Shown: piece after piece, positions 17,247 to 25,123 of the stretch
How the letters are laid out: each line of letters begins with the position of its first letter
How positions within the stretch are numbered: position 1 is the stretch's first letter
DNA from: JAJCYL01 sp963664285
GTDB lineage: Bacteria > Bacteroidota > Bacteroidia > Cytophagales > Cyclobacteriaceae
DNA: 64,000 nt
Assembly (NCBI GenBank): GCA_963664285.2
Contig: CAXXNX010000040.1
Span: 62,001-126,000 of the forward strand
Direction of reading: 5' to 3'
Position numbers and translations under genes: made by a program
The notes under the pieces: generated by a model
Database searches by the model: none
What the model was told of the DNA's origin: nothing
Seen by the model: only the letters and a program-made list of their open reading frames with translations

Positions 17247-18867
17247 CCCGCATTATTCATAGTAGACAATAAAAAACAGGCATAAATTGCTTATATTGAG
17301 ATAGTTAGACAACAAAATAAGCAATTAATTTATGCCTGAATATAAGGAAAAAGATACCGTATTTTATCGAGGAAAACAAGCTTTTAAATTTGATTTTTCA
17401 GCATCAGCGATTAGCTCAGACGGAGCGATATTGTTAAGTGAAAAAGTAGAGAGAAAGACTGGTCTATTAAAAAGCTTCGCCGCACTGATTCCTGACTATC
17501 GAAACCCCTTTTTTATCGAATACACTTATGAAGAAATGCTTCGCCAACGGGTGTTTTTAATGATGCAGGGCTATCAGGATTGCAATGACAAACAAAAACT
17601 CCGAGAGGATCCGGTGATCCGTAAAGTACTAGATAGCGGATTATGTTCCCAGCCTACTTTAAGTCGATTTGAAAACAAGGCCGATCGGAGTCTGATCTAC
17701 CAGATGAGTCAATGGTTTGTAGACCGTTATGTAGAGGAGTTGAAAGAGAAGACTGGTCAAATCATCATTGATGTAGATGGTACCGATGACCCTACTCATG
17801 GATCCCAACAACTCAGTTTGTATAATGGCTATTATGGACAGACTATGTACCATGAGTTGTTCTTTAAGGACGGGAACACCGGTCAGGTCATTTTACCAGT
17901 ACTACGTCCGGGCAATTGTCACTCCAGCAAATGGTTTGTGGCCTTATTGAAAAGGATTGTCATTAAAATCAGAAAAAAACTGCCCTCAGTAAAGATCCTT
18001 ATTCGAGCGGATAGTGGCTTTTCAGGAGCATCTTTTTATCGGATAGCTAAGCAGTTTGACCTTCAATTTTGTTTAGGTATTAGTAGTAATGAAGTTTTAA
18101 AGACTTTTACCAAACAGACTATCATTGAAGTAAAAAAGGAATATGCTTCAAAAATCATCAAACATCAAGAGTTTGTTGGCCCGTTTACTTACCAGGCCAA
18201 AAGCTGGGATCGTTCTGAAAAGCTGTACGCCAAAGTGGAGTCTACCGGAAAAGGAATGAATGTCCGTTACTTTGTGAGCAACTTTGAAGCGATGACCGCT
18301 CAACAGATTTACTTTGATTTTTATGTCAAGCGAGGTGATGCCAGTGAAAATCGAATAAAGGAACTCAAAAACATGACTTATTCCGACCGGCTTTCCTGTC
18401 ATCGCTACTGGGCCAATTTCATGCGTTTAATCATCGCTACCCTCTGTTATGAAATGTTCCGGCAGATTAAATTATTAATTGCCAAAACAAAACACCACTT
18501 TGCTAAACGATGGCAAGTGGACAATATCCGGCTTTACCTGATGAAGGTTGGGGCGTGCCTGAAAGAAAGGAAAAGATCATTGACAATACAATTCTCAAGA
18601 GCCTTTAGATATCAATACCTGCTGGGCGATTTGCTTACGGTGAACTGACCGATCAGTTAAACAGTTTGGTTTAATCAAAAAAATGTTCTTCCATAAGAAC
18701 ACAATAGAGCTTTGACTGAAAATTGAAAAATTCTAACAAAAAAACGCTCTAATGTCCTTTGAAATCCAGAAACCTGGTTGATCTTCAAATTAATACATAC
18801 ACTCCAATCAAAAATAGTTAGCAACCCATTATTAATCCCAAAATTGGTGGCCTATGAATAATGCGGG
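17247..18867 (+). mobile_element. IS1380-family element, copy 2 (1621 bp), TTAA target duplication
   Basis: Perfect 16-bp terminal inverted repeats (CCCGCATTATTCATAG / CTATGAATAATGCGGG) are flanked by TTAA at 17243-17246 and 18868-18871. It is nearly identical to copy 1 but has intact ends and an intact transposase, so it is the probable active parent. Confidence 0.93.
17332..18648 (+). CDS. IS1380-family transposase, intact
   Basis: The 438-residue DDE transposase has the catalytic aspartates in IIIDVDGTDDPTHGSQQLS near residue 150 and ILIRADSGFSGASFYRIA near residue 222, and the family segment GNTGQVILPVLRPGNCHSS. The conserved C-terminal part (YWANFMRLIIATLCYEMFRQ) is in frame, unlike copy 1. 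Its start is about 85 bases inside the left end, the usual layout. Confidence 0.95.
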   Translation: MPEYKEKDTVFYRGKQAFKFDFSASAISSDGAILLSEKVERKTGLLKSFAALIPDYRNPFFIEYTYEEMLRQRVFLMMQGYQDCNDKQKLREDPVIRKVLDSGLCSQPTLSRFENKADRSLIYQMSQWFVDRYVEELKEKTGQIIIDVDGTDDPTHGSQQLSLYNGYYGQTMYHELFFKDGNTGQVILPVLRPGNCHSSKWFVALLKRIVIKIRKKLPSVKILIRADSGFSGASFYRIAKQFDLQFCLGISSNEVLKTFTKQTIIEVKKEYASKIIKHQEFVGPFTYQAKSWDRSEKLYAKVESTGKGMNVRYFVSNFEAMTAQQIYFDFYVKRGDASENRIKELKNMTYSDRLSCHRYWANFMRLIIATLCYEMFRQIKLLIAKTKHHFAKRWQVDNIRLYLMKVGACLKERKRSLTIQFSRAFRYQYLLGDLLTVN

Positions 18868-19228
18868 TTAACCATCTCGTGGTTGCATGAATATCCTTGT
18901 GCCTATCGCTGCTACATCTACTATTTCGGTACTCTCCTGTTGCCAGGCGCTGGACTTCGGTACCATGTGCTACCTCATCCGACCTAATAGCCTCTCTATG
19001 TAGTTTCTGTTCAGCCTGCCCCGTAGCTTTAGTGTATCGGGGTCAGTACAGACAACTGCAGTCTGGCTTACTTCAGTGCATACCTCGCGGGTAAACCACC
19101 TTGCCACTTGCTTGGCTTCCGGGCACCACCCCAGCGCTTAAGGGACTCTCACCCTTTGGAACGCTCAACTTCATGAGCTATATTCATCATTCAAGGCACA
19201 CACATCGTATAAAAAAATAGCTAAGAAA

Positions 19229-19258
19229 GTGCAAGCCACCATGGTTTGTGCTTTTTTT
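19229..19258 (+). terminator. Terminator of the toxin-antitoxin operon, now separated from it
   Basis: GTGCAAGCC pairs with GGTTTGTGC (three G-T wobbles) across ACCAT, followed by seven T residues. If the intron and the IS were removed, this hairpin would lie about 30 bases after the doc stop codon, which suggests it was that operon's terminator. Confidence 0.6.
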
Positions 19259-19443
19259 GGATTTTTATGCTAGTAGAAAACTAGTGCTAATAAATCCGCC
19301 TACTTTTCATATTCTAAACGTCGATTGTCATTTATAAATCCTGAAAAAGATCCTCAATCATAATGTTGTAGGAAATCTATTTTGCCCATGTATTAAGCCT
19401 GTGCAGTCAAATTCTTCAATTATTAACTAAAAAAATAGTCAAT

Positions 19444-21132
19444 TTATTGGATTCCAATTTCTTTCTCAGCCATAAGTAATTTTAGCTCATCCAAAACAGC
19501 AGGATCCTCGATGGTGGATGGAAGGCTGAATGATTTGCCATCAGCTATAGCCCGCATGGTACCTCGTAATATCTTACCGGATCGGGTCTTTGGCAGTCGC
19601 TTAGTGATTACTGATTGTCTAAAACTAGCTACCGGTCCGACATTCTTTCTAACCATGCTGATCAGTTCGGATTCAAGATCCTCCTCACTGATATCCACAC
19701 CACCTTTCAGTATCACAAAACCAACAGGCACCTGACCTTTCAATTCATGGGCGACTCCTATTACAGCACATTCAGCCACCATATCATGAGCTGCGACCAC
19801 CTCTTCAATATCTGATGTTGACAATCTGTGTCCTGCCACATTAATCACATCGTCAATTCTACCTGTTATAAAAATGTAGCCATCATCATCCTTATACCCG
19901 CCATCGCCTGCGAGGTAATATCCCTCATAACGAGAAAGATATGATTCTCTGAAACGGGTATCATTATTCCATAGCGTAGGCAAACAACCAGGTGGAAGCG
20001 GTAACTTTACTGCGACCGACCCTTCAACATTGCTTAGTTGCTCATCGCCATTTTCGTCCAGGATCCGGATATCATATCCGCAAACCGGTACAGTAGCCGA
20101 TCCCGGTTTTACCGGCAAAACACCATAACCCAAAGAATTGCTGATCATAGGCCAACCTGATTCACTTTGCCACCAATGATCAATAACTTCAATGTCCAGC
20201 AGGTCACGCAACCAACCATAGGTTGCTACATCACATCGCTCTCCGGCCAGAAATAAATTTCGTAAACAAGAGGTGTCAAATCGTTGATGTTTTGAACCTT
20301 TAGGGTCTTCTTTTTTTATCGCCCTGATAGCAGTAGGGGCGGTGAACAATATGTTCACCTTGTAATCCTGAATAATACGCCAAAACGTACCGGCATCCGG
20401 TGTTTTCACTGGTTTGCCTTCATATAAAATTGTAGTGCATCCATGAAACAATGGTGCATAAACAATATAGGAATGTCCGACAATCCATCCTACGTCAGAA
20501 GCAGCCCAATAAATTTCACCGGGATCCACATCATAGATGTGCTTCATACTGTATTTTAATGCTACCGCATGACCTCCATTATCACGAATAATCCCTTTTG
20601 GTTTTCCTGTCGTTCCGGAAGTGTACAAAATATACAAGGGATCGGTAGCATCCAGATGTACACATTCACAAGGAGAGGCTTGTTTTAATAAAGTGGCCCA
20701 ATTATAATCCCTTCCTTCTTTCAACCCGGCTGTTACGAAGGGTCTTTGCCAGACAATTACTTTTTCTATTTTATGGTTGGCAAGTTCTATGGCCTCATCA
20801 ACGAGCGGCTTGTATTGAATGACACGGGTAATTTCAATGCTACCACTCGCTGTAAGTAATAATTTGGGTTCTGCATCATCAATTCGTATGGCTAGTTCCC
20901 GAGCTGCAAATCCTCCAAAAACTACTGAATGAATAGCTCCAAGACGTGCACAGGCAAGCATAGCAAAATCTATTTGGCTTGCAGGAACGAAGAAAAAGCG
21001 AAAGCAGCCAAATTGTCGCTCGAGCACGCGCCTTTTACACAGTTTCGGTTGAATGTAATTATGACTGCATGAAATATCTGTTCTATGTAACAGTCTTTTT
21101 CCTCTCCACAAACTAAACTCCCACAGCCTCAA
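19444..21132 (-). pseudogene. Propionyl-/acetyl-CoA synthetase (PrpE-like) lacking its N-terminal domain
   Basis: From about 20968 down the sequence is a good AMP-forming acyl-CoA synthetase: AMLACARLGAIHSVVFGGFA, ILYTSGTTGKPKGIIRDNGG (P-loop), DHWWQSESGWPMI, YYLAGDGGYKDDDGYIF, TGRIDDVINVAGHRLST and PKTRSGKILRGTMR with the catalytic lysine. GDGGYKDDDGY points to the PrpE branch rather than Acs. Upstream of AMLACARL the family similarity stops abruptly; the remaining residues (MRLWEFSLWRGKRLL onward) look unrelated and run into the nfu gene. About 100 N-terminal residues are missing in all frames checked. The protein would normally be about 630 residues. Confidence 0.8.
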
Positions 21133-21700
21133 CAGACTTTATCTCAGGCACCATTCTTTTCAACAAATTCTCGATACCCGCTTTAAGTGTGAGTGTAGAT
21201 GATGGGCACCCGCTACACGAACCTTGAAGCAATACAGTTACAACACCATCTTCAAAAGAGTCAAATGCAATTGCACCGCCATCTTGTTCTACTGCTGGCT
21301 TTACATATTCGTCCAAAATGGATTTGATCTTTTGCTCAATTTCAGGCTCATCACTTACTTCCTCTTCAACTTGAGGTTTCTGATAATCATCTCTTAGTAA
21401 TGGCTTTTCCTCCTCGAGGTAGTTCTTGATGTGTAACTTTAACTCATCCTGAATTTCAATCCATTCAACTTCGTTTGACTTTGTTACAGTTACGAAGTTG
21501 CTCATATAAAACACTCGCTTTACATATGGATAGTCAAATAATTCATCTGCCAAAGGAGCGTTTGTCGAACTTTTCTTATCAGGGAAATCATAGTTCTCAC
21601 CTTCCTGCACCAACATGAAATTGGCCACGAATTTCAAGGAGTTAGGATTAGGATTAGCTTCCAGGTATATATTGACAATATTTTTATTCGCCGTTTTCAT
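21113..21700 (-). CDS. NifU/Nfu-type iron-sulfur cluster scaffold protein
   Basis: The 195-residue protein has an N-terminal Nfu domain (VNIYLEANPNPNSLKFVAN, FDYPYVKRVFYMSNFVTVTK) and a C-terminal NifU domain (LDEYVKPAVEQDGGAIAFDS, LLQGSCSGCPSSTLTLKAGI) with the CxxC that holds a transient cluster. It delivers Fe-S clusters to target enzymes in the cytoplasm. The gene overlaps the open frame of the truncated synthetase by 20 bases, which reflects the deletion there rather than a real operon. A perfect 7-bp inverted repeat lies 22-36 bases upstream. Confidence 0.9.
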   Translation of the reverse strand: MKTANKNIVNIYLEANPNPNSLKFVANFMLVQEGENYDFPDKKSSTNAPLADELFDYPYVKRVFYMSNFVTVTKSNEVEWIEIQDELKLHIKNYLEEEKPLLRDDYQKPQVEEEVSDEPEIEQKIKSILDEYVKPAVEQDGGAIAFDSFEDGVVTVLLQGSCSGCPSSTLTLKAGIENLLKRMVPEIKSVEAVGV

Positions 21701-21721
21701 ATTTCAATCTTTAGATTCTCT

Positions 21722-21736
21722 TACGAAAGTTTCGTA
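21722..21736. promoter_or_regulatory. Perfect inverted repeat upstream of the nfu gene
   Basis: TACGAAA-G-TTTCGTA is a 7-1-7 perfect palindrome 22 bases before the start codon. It could be an operator; no regulator is known from this window. Confidence 0.35.
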
Positions 21737-21800
21737 GATATGATTCTGATAAAAAGGATATATCACAAAGCTAATGGTAATAAAATAAAAAGACTAAATT

Positions 21801-21824
21801 GGTAGCATACGTGGTAGCATACGT
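21801..21824. repeat. Tandem 12-bp repeat upstream of the truncated sigma gene
   Basis: GGTAGCATACGT occurs twice in direct succession, 43 bases before the TTG start of the sigma-factor remnant. It may be a promoter or operator element of that gene. Confidence 0.4.
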
Positions 21825-21866
21825 CAGAATTCATAGGAATATCATTCATTAATTGTAGGTGATCAG

Positions 21867-22229
21867 TTGTCTATAAGCGAATCACAATTAGTTGAGCTTC
21901 TTCAAGAAACAGAAGAAAAGGGTATGGACTACCTCTATAATCGCTATTCCTCTGCGCTATACGGTATTATATTACGAATCATTGGAGAAGAAGAAATCTC
22001 CCGGGAAGTGCTCCAAGATGTCTTCTTAAGGATCATTGACAGGATAGAGGCCTACGATCCAAAAAAAGGTCGGTTGTTCACCTGGATGTTAGTTATTGCC
22101 CGCAATCTGGCAATTGACAAAACTCGATCAAAAGAAATGAGTCAAGCCAGGCAATCTGATATTATAGGTGACAACGTATATAAACTGGATAGCCAGACTA
22201 CAGAAATGAAAATCGATGATATTGGGTAG
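21867..22229 (+). pseudogene. ECF-type sigma factor truncated after region 2
   Basis: The 120 residues (TTG start) cover sigma region 2: MDYLYNRYSSALYGIILRII, EVLQDVFLRIIDRIEAYDPK, LFTWMLVIARNLAIDKTRS. The protein ends at KIDDIG just where GC-rich foreign sequence begins (about 22230), followed by repeat copy 2 at 22275. Region 4, which binds the -35-equivalent element, is absent, so the protein is unlikely to direct transcription. No anti-sigma gene follows. Confidence 0.8.
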
Positions 22230-22274
22230 CGCCTCCGGCGGCCGTAGCCTCTGGCGAAGGACTCACGAAGGCAC

Positions 22275-22412
22275 AGCAGGATTTCGACGTGGAGGCATAG
22301 TGTCAATTATGGTGAGCATCGAAATTCGAGCCTGCCTTGCAGGCAGGCAAGTGCCTGAATTGCTGTAAATTAGGCTGCGTAGTAAATTTCTAAAGACAAT
22401 TCTGGGTTAAAT
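22275..22412. repeat. Dispersed intergenic repeat, copy 2
   Basis: This is the inverted counterpart of 203-341. It fills the space between the truncated sigma gene and the stop codon of the TPR gene. The palindrome GCCTGCCTTGCAGGCAGGC is more perfect here than in copy 1. Confidence 0.6.
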
Positions 22413-22417
22413 TCAGC

Positions 22418-23735
22418 CTAAATAATTTCTCGAATTGATCTCTCTATAACCGGACCCAATTCATGGGCACTGGTAAGCGCTTCTTGCAAATAATGCCTTC
22501 CTAGGGGTTGATCTTTTATTACCTACAGACATGTAGATCATGCCCAGGTGATAGGTCGCTTCTGGTTCGAAAGTCTTATGCTCTACATACCTAGATGCAA
22601 TCTTTAGAGCCTCATTTATTTCACCCTTTTTAAAATGAGTCCAGGCTAGGAGGTCATAGGACTGAGGAGAAGGACGATTTCTTATTTCTCTCAAAGACAT
22701 TTCCCTAGCCTTTTTATAATTGCGATTTTCCTCGACTTCCAGCAGCGCTAGGTATTTTTGATACATTTTATGACACGTTTGACTTTTGACCTTCTCCAGG
22801 AAAGCATCCAACTGAAATTTTCTTTCAGAGTAGTCTCCTTCAAACTTGGCAATATCTGCAAGCAGTAAATTGAGGTCGGGCGAATCTTTAACTTGTTGCA
22901 AATAGGTAATAATGTACTTGGCTCCTTCCGGATCTTTGTCGTACGAATACGCAATCCAGGCTATTCCCCTCAAGGCATAGTCGTAAGTTGGTTCTACTTC
23001 TAATGCTTTCAGATAAAACTGATATGATTTTTGAACATCACCCGAATGACCATACATATCGCCAAGGTTTGACAGCGCCCAGGCGTGCAATGACTTGTTT
23101 CCGAATTTCTCCACTAAAGCAGCAGCTCTTTCCATGGACACTATTGCTGAATCAAGGTCCCCCTGATAATCCTGGTATTTCGAGAGCCTAACCAGGAAAT
23201 CAAAATTGTCTTTCGTAGGATAATTTTTCAATTGATAATAAGCGAACTTATATTCACCCAACTCCATTAAACCATCAAAAAGCATCAAATGGCTCTCCGG
23301 CTTCGATTCATCGAGTTCAATCGCTTTAAGGGCATATTGCTTGGCCAATCGAAAATCATGTCGGCTAATCGCATTTGACACCTGTTGGTAAGTGAAGCTC
23401 ACTTTAGTTTTCAAAGGGGCATAATTAATCACTTGTTCGAGTACTTTATCTGCTTTAATCAGATTCTCAGGGTCTAATGTGAGTTCAAACTTTCTTTTGA
23501 AAGCAATGGCTATTTTCTGAAAGAATGAGTATCCGTTGGACCGTTCTTTTACTTTGCCCAACCAAAAATCAATTTCTTCATTAAGTTTTTTAATTTTCTT
23601 TTCTGTGTTCTCAGGACTAAATAAATATCCTTCATAGTCGGTTAGGTTAGTCACTCTAACGACTTCAGTTTCATTTTGGCATTCGATAACACTCAAAATG
23701 AGGACCAAACACAAGGTAAATAAGGTGAACTTCAT
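22418..23735 (-). pseudogene. TPR-repeat periplasmic or secreted protein, frameshifted near its C-terminus
   Basis: Starts with a signal peptide (MKFTLFTLCLVLILSVIECQ; a cysteine near position 19 could be a lipobox). Several tetratricopeptide units follow, e.g. AKQYALKAIELDESKPESHL, WALSNLGDMYGHSGDVQKSY and FYLKALEVEPTYDYALRGIA. The open frame ends at 22461 in a non-family tail (RSTPRKALFARSAYQCP). A one-base shift near 22525 gives DQPLGRHYLQEALTSAHELG and a stop at 22418, the expected end of the last repeat. It is the third gene after DUF4331 and a small lipoprotein on the same strand. Confidence 0.65.
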
Positions 23736-23853
23736 AATGATGGATTTGATAGGTTAAACCCCCGAATTGTTCATTCGAGAGACAATTAGAAATAGAAGTA
23801 AGTCCGGCAAGCAAGCGCTTAACCGGACTCATCCAACTAACAATGGATCCTAC

Positions 23854-24027
23854 CTAATTTGGATCTGTACTACCGTCAAGATTTACGGTCTTGTCCAAAT
23901 CGACTGACTGATCAGTTCCGGAATTAGCCCTAATGGCAATCATATCGTCATCATCATCATCTCCGCAGGAAGAAAATAGAATCAATCCAGAAATAAGTAG
24001 TATGGATAATAAGCTTAATTTTTTCAT
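23854..24027 (-). CDS. Small lipoprotein of unknown function
   Basis: A 57-residue protein read directly from the sequence: MKKLSLLSILLISGLILFSS followed by the lipobox cysteine and a run of six aspartates, ending in VNLDGSTDPN. It lies 37 bases downstream of the restored DUF4331 gene and 118 bases upstream of the TPR gene, so these three are probably one operon. The acidic linker after the lipid cysteine is a common export feature of Bacteroidota surface lipoproteins. Confidence 0.65.
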   Translation of the reverse strand: MKKLSLLSILLISGLILFSSCGDDDDDDMIAIRANSGTDQSVDLDKTVNLDGSTDPN

Positions 24028-24064
24028 AATTATTATTTTTTATAAGTACTAGATTATGGATGAA

Positions 24065-24787
24065 CTATCGGCGCTTGGCTTCTGCCCAGCTGCCAAACGA
24101 GGTTACTGATGCGCCCCCAATCATATCTTTATTAGGTACTTCTACCACCAGGGAAAGTACATGGTGCCTGCAAAAGTGTCAGCACCGGGGCTGCTGAAGG
24201 AAGTGGCGTAAGCCGTGTCGTCGGCAGGGTCAGCAACATCAAATCCTAGTGAAGCGCCCGCACCGTTTACTACGTCTACGAACCTAAAGAAATCCATAAA
24301 GAAAGGATCGTCCCTTGGGCCTGCAAACAATTTGATGCTATTGGCTTCACCGACAACTGCAGTTGATTGATAGGCTGTGACTTCCACTTCTGTTCTGGGC
24401 CCCGAGTTTTCGATTTTACTTGACGTTCCGGAGGCAGACGGAGCTACAGGTCCGTAAACAATTACTTTACCATCTCTAAAGATGGCTTGAATGACAAGGT
24501 CTTCTACATTATCAGCATCAGTATCAATATTGACCTCATACATCACATCCTCGTTGAAGCTCAAATCGGCTGATGCTGACGGTGCAGTCAAGCCTTGTAC
24601 ATTGCAGACGAAAACATAATTGTTGCTTGTTAGAAGGACTCTCAAACGCGTAAAAGTCGGTGATATCAGTATCACCACTTCCGGTTGCTAGTGATCCGAC
24701 GGCCGGAGCATCTACGTGATCAGCAGCAATGATCGCCGTCGCAATGGCTATAATTGCCATTAAACAAAATAGGATTACTCTTTTCAT
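24065..24787 (-). pseudogene. DUF4331 family secreted protein with two frameshifts
   Basis: MKRVILFCLMAIIAIATAII is a signal peptide, followed by the family motif AADHVDAPAVGSLATGSGDT and DITDFYAFESPSN. One indel near 24640 leads into NNYVFVCNVQGLTAPSASAD and the long middle part with DPFFMDFFRFVDVVNGAG. A second near 24160 changes the end from MYFPWW to VLSLVVEVPNKDMIGG and SFGSWAEAKRR with a stop at 24065. DUF4331 proteins are exported and their function is unknown. Both shifts are single-base. Confidence 0.75.
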
Positions 24788-24881
24788 AATCATTCGTAGT
24801 TAGTTCTTTTAAATTGACTTAGCCGAGATCTCTCGGATCTCAAACTCAGCAATACCTACGAAGTGAATGGATAAAGTGGAT

Positions 24882-25060
24882 TTAGGTACAGGAAAAATTC
24901 TCCGCCACTATGGCTAAATTGCTGTTGAATGCAATCAGAAATGAAGAGTTTAAGCTAGCTATCTGTTGAGCAGGCTCTTCCTCTGAGCTAAGTTGTCCTT
25001 CTGAACTTGCAACCAAAGCGGAAACGGTAGCATCTCCGGTTTCACTAACAACTTGTTGTT
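24882..25060 (-). pseudogene. 3'-terminal remnant of a third dicarboxylate symporter gene
   Basis: On the minus strand this reads VVSETGDATVSALVASSEGQ then LSSEEEPAQQIASLN, which aligns with the C-terminal ends of the two neighbouring symporters (VNVTGDATVSTLIAKSEGEL and VNITGDASVSVVVASTEGKL). No upstream part is present. It is a gene fragment left by duplication and deletion; it also explains most of the 330-base gap between the DUF4331 and symporter genes. Confidence 0.6.
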
Positions 25061-25123
25061 CTGATCTTAATTTCGTCTATTTCTTATTGTGTAAATGAAA
25101 AAGTTCGAGCAACCTTGAAAGAA

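Larger units (their letters stand above)
16964..19203 (-). mobile_element. Group II intron remnant without its reverse-transcriptase ORF, split by an IS1380 element
   Basis: On the minus strand the 5' part (about 19203 to 18872) starts with a GTGTG-type 5' end and contains AAAGGGTGAGAGTCCC and AGGCTGAACAGAAACTACAT, typical of domain I. The 3' part (17246 to 16964) has GAGAAGTCAGCAGAGGTCAT, then the domain V-like AACCGCCGTATACGCGAACC with TACGGTGGTGTGAGAG, and ends in CTACTCGAT. Without the IS the intron would be about 615 nt, the size of an ORF-less ribozyme. Domain V looks about four bases shorter than usual, and no LtrA-type protein is encoded, so it is probably immobile. The exact 5' base is uncertain by two. 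Confidence 0.75.

Noticed and set aside
18897..19094. Plus-strand frame between the IS1380 copy and the prpE-like gene
   Set aside because: The stretch is domain I of the group II intron read on its opposite strand; the translation has no protein-like features.
22227..22274. Coding continuation of the sigma factor in another frame
   Set aside because: No frame beyond 22229 gives a region 4-like helix-turn-helix; the sequence is GC-rich and merges with the dispersed repeat.
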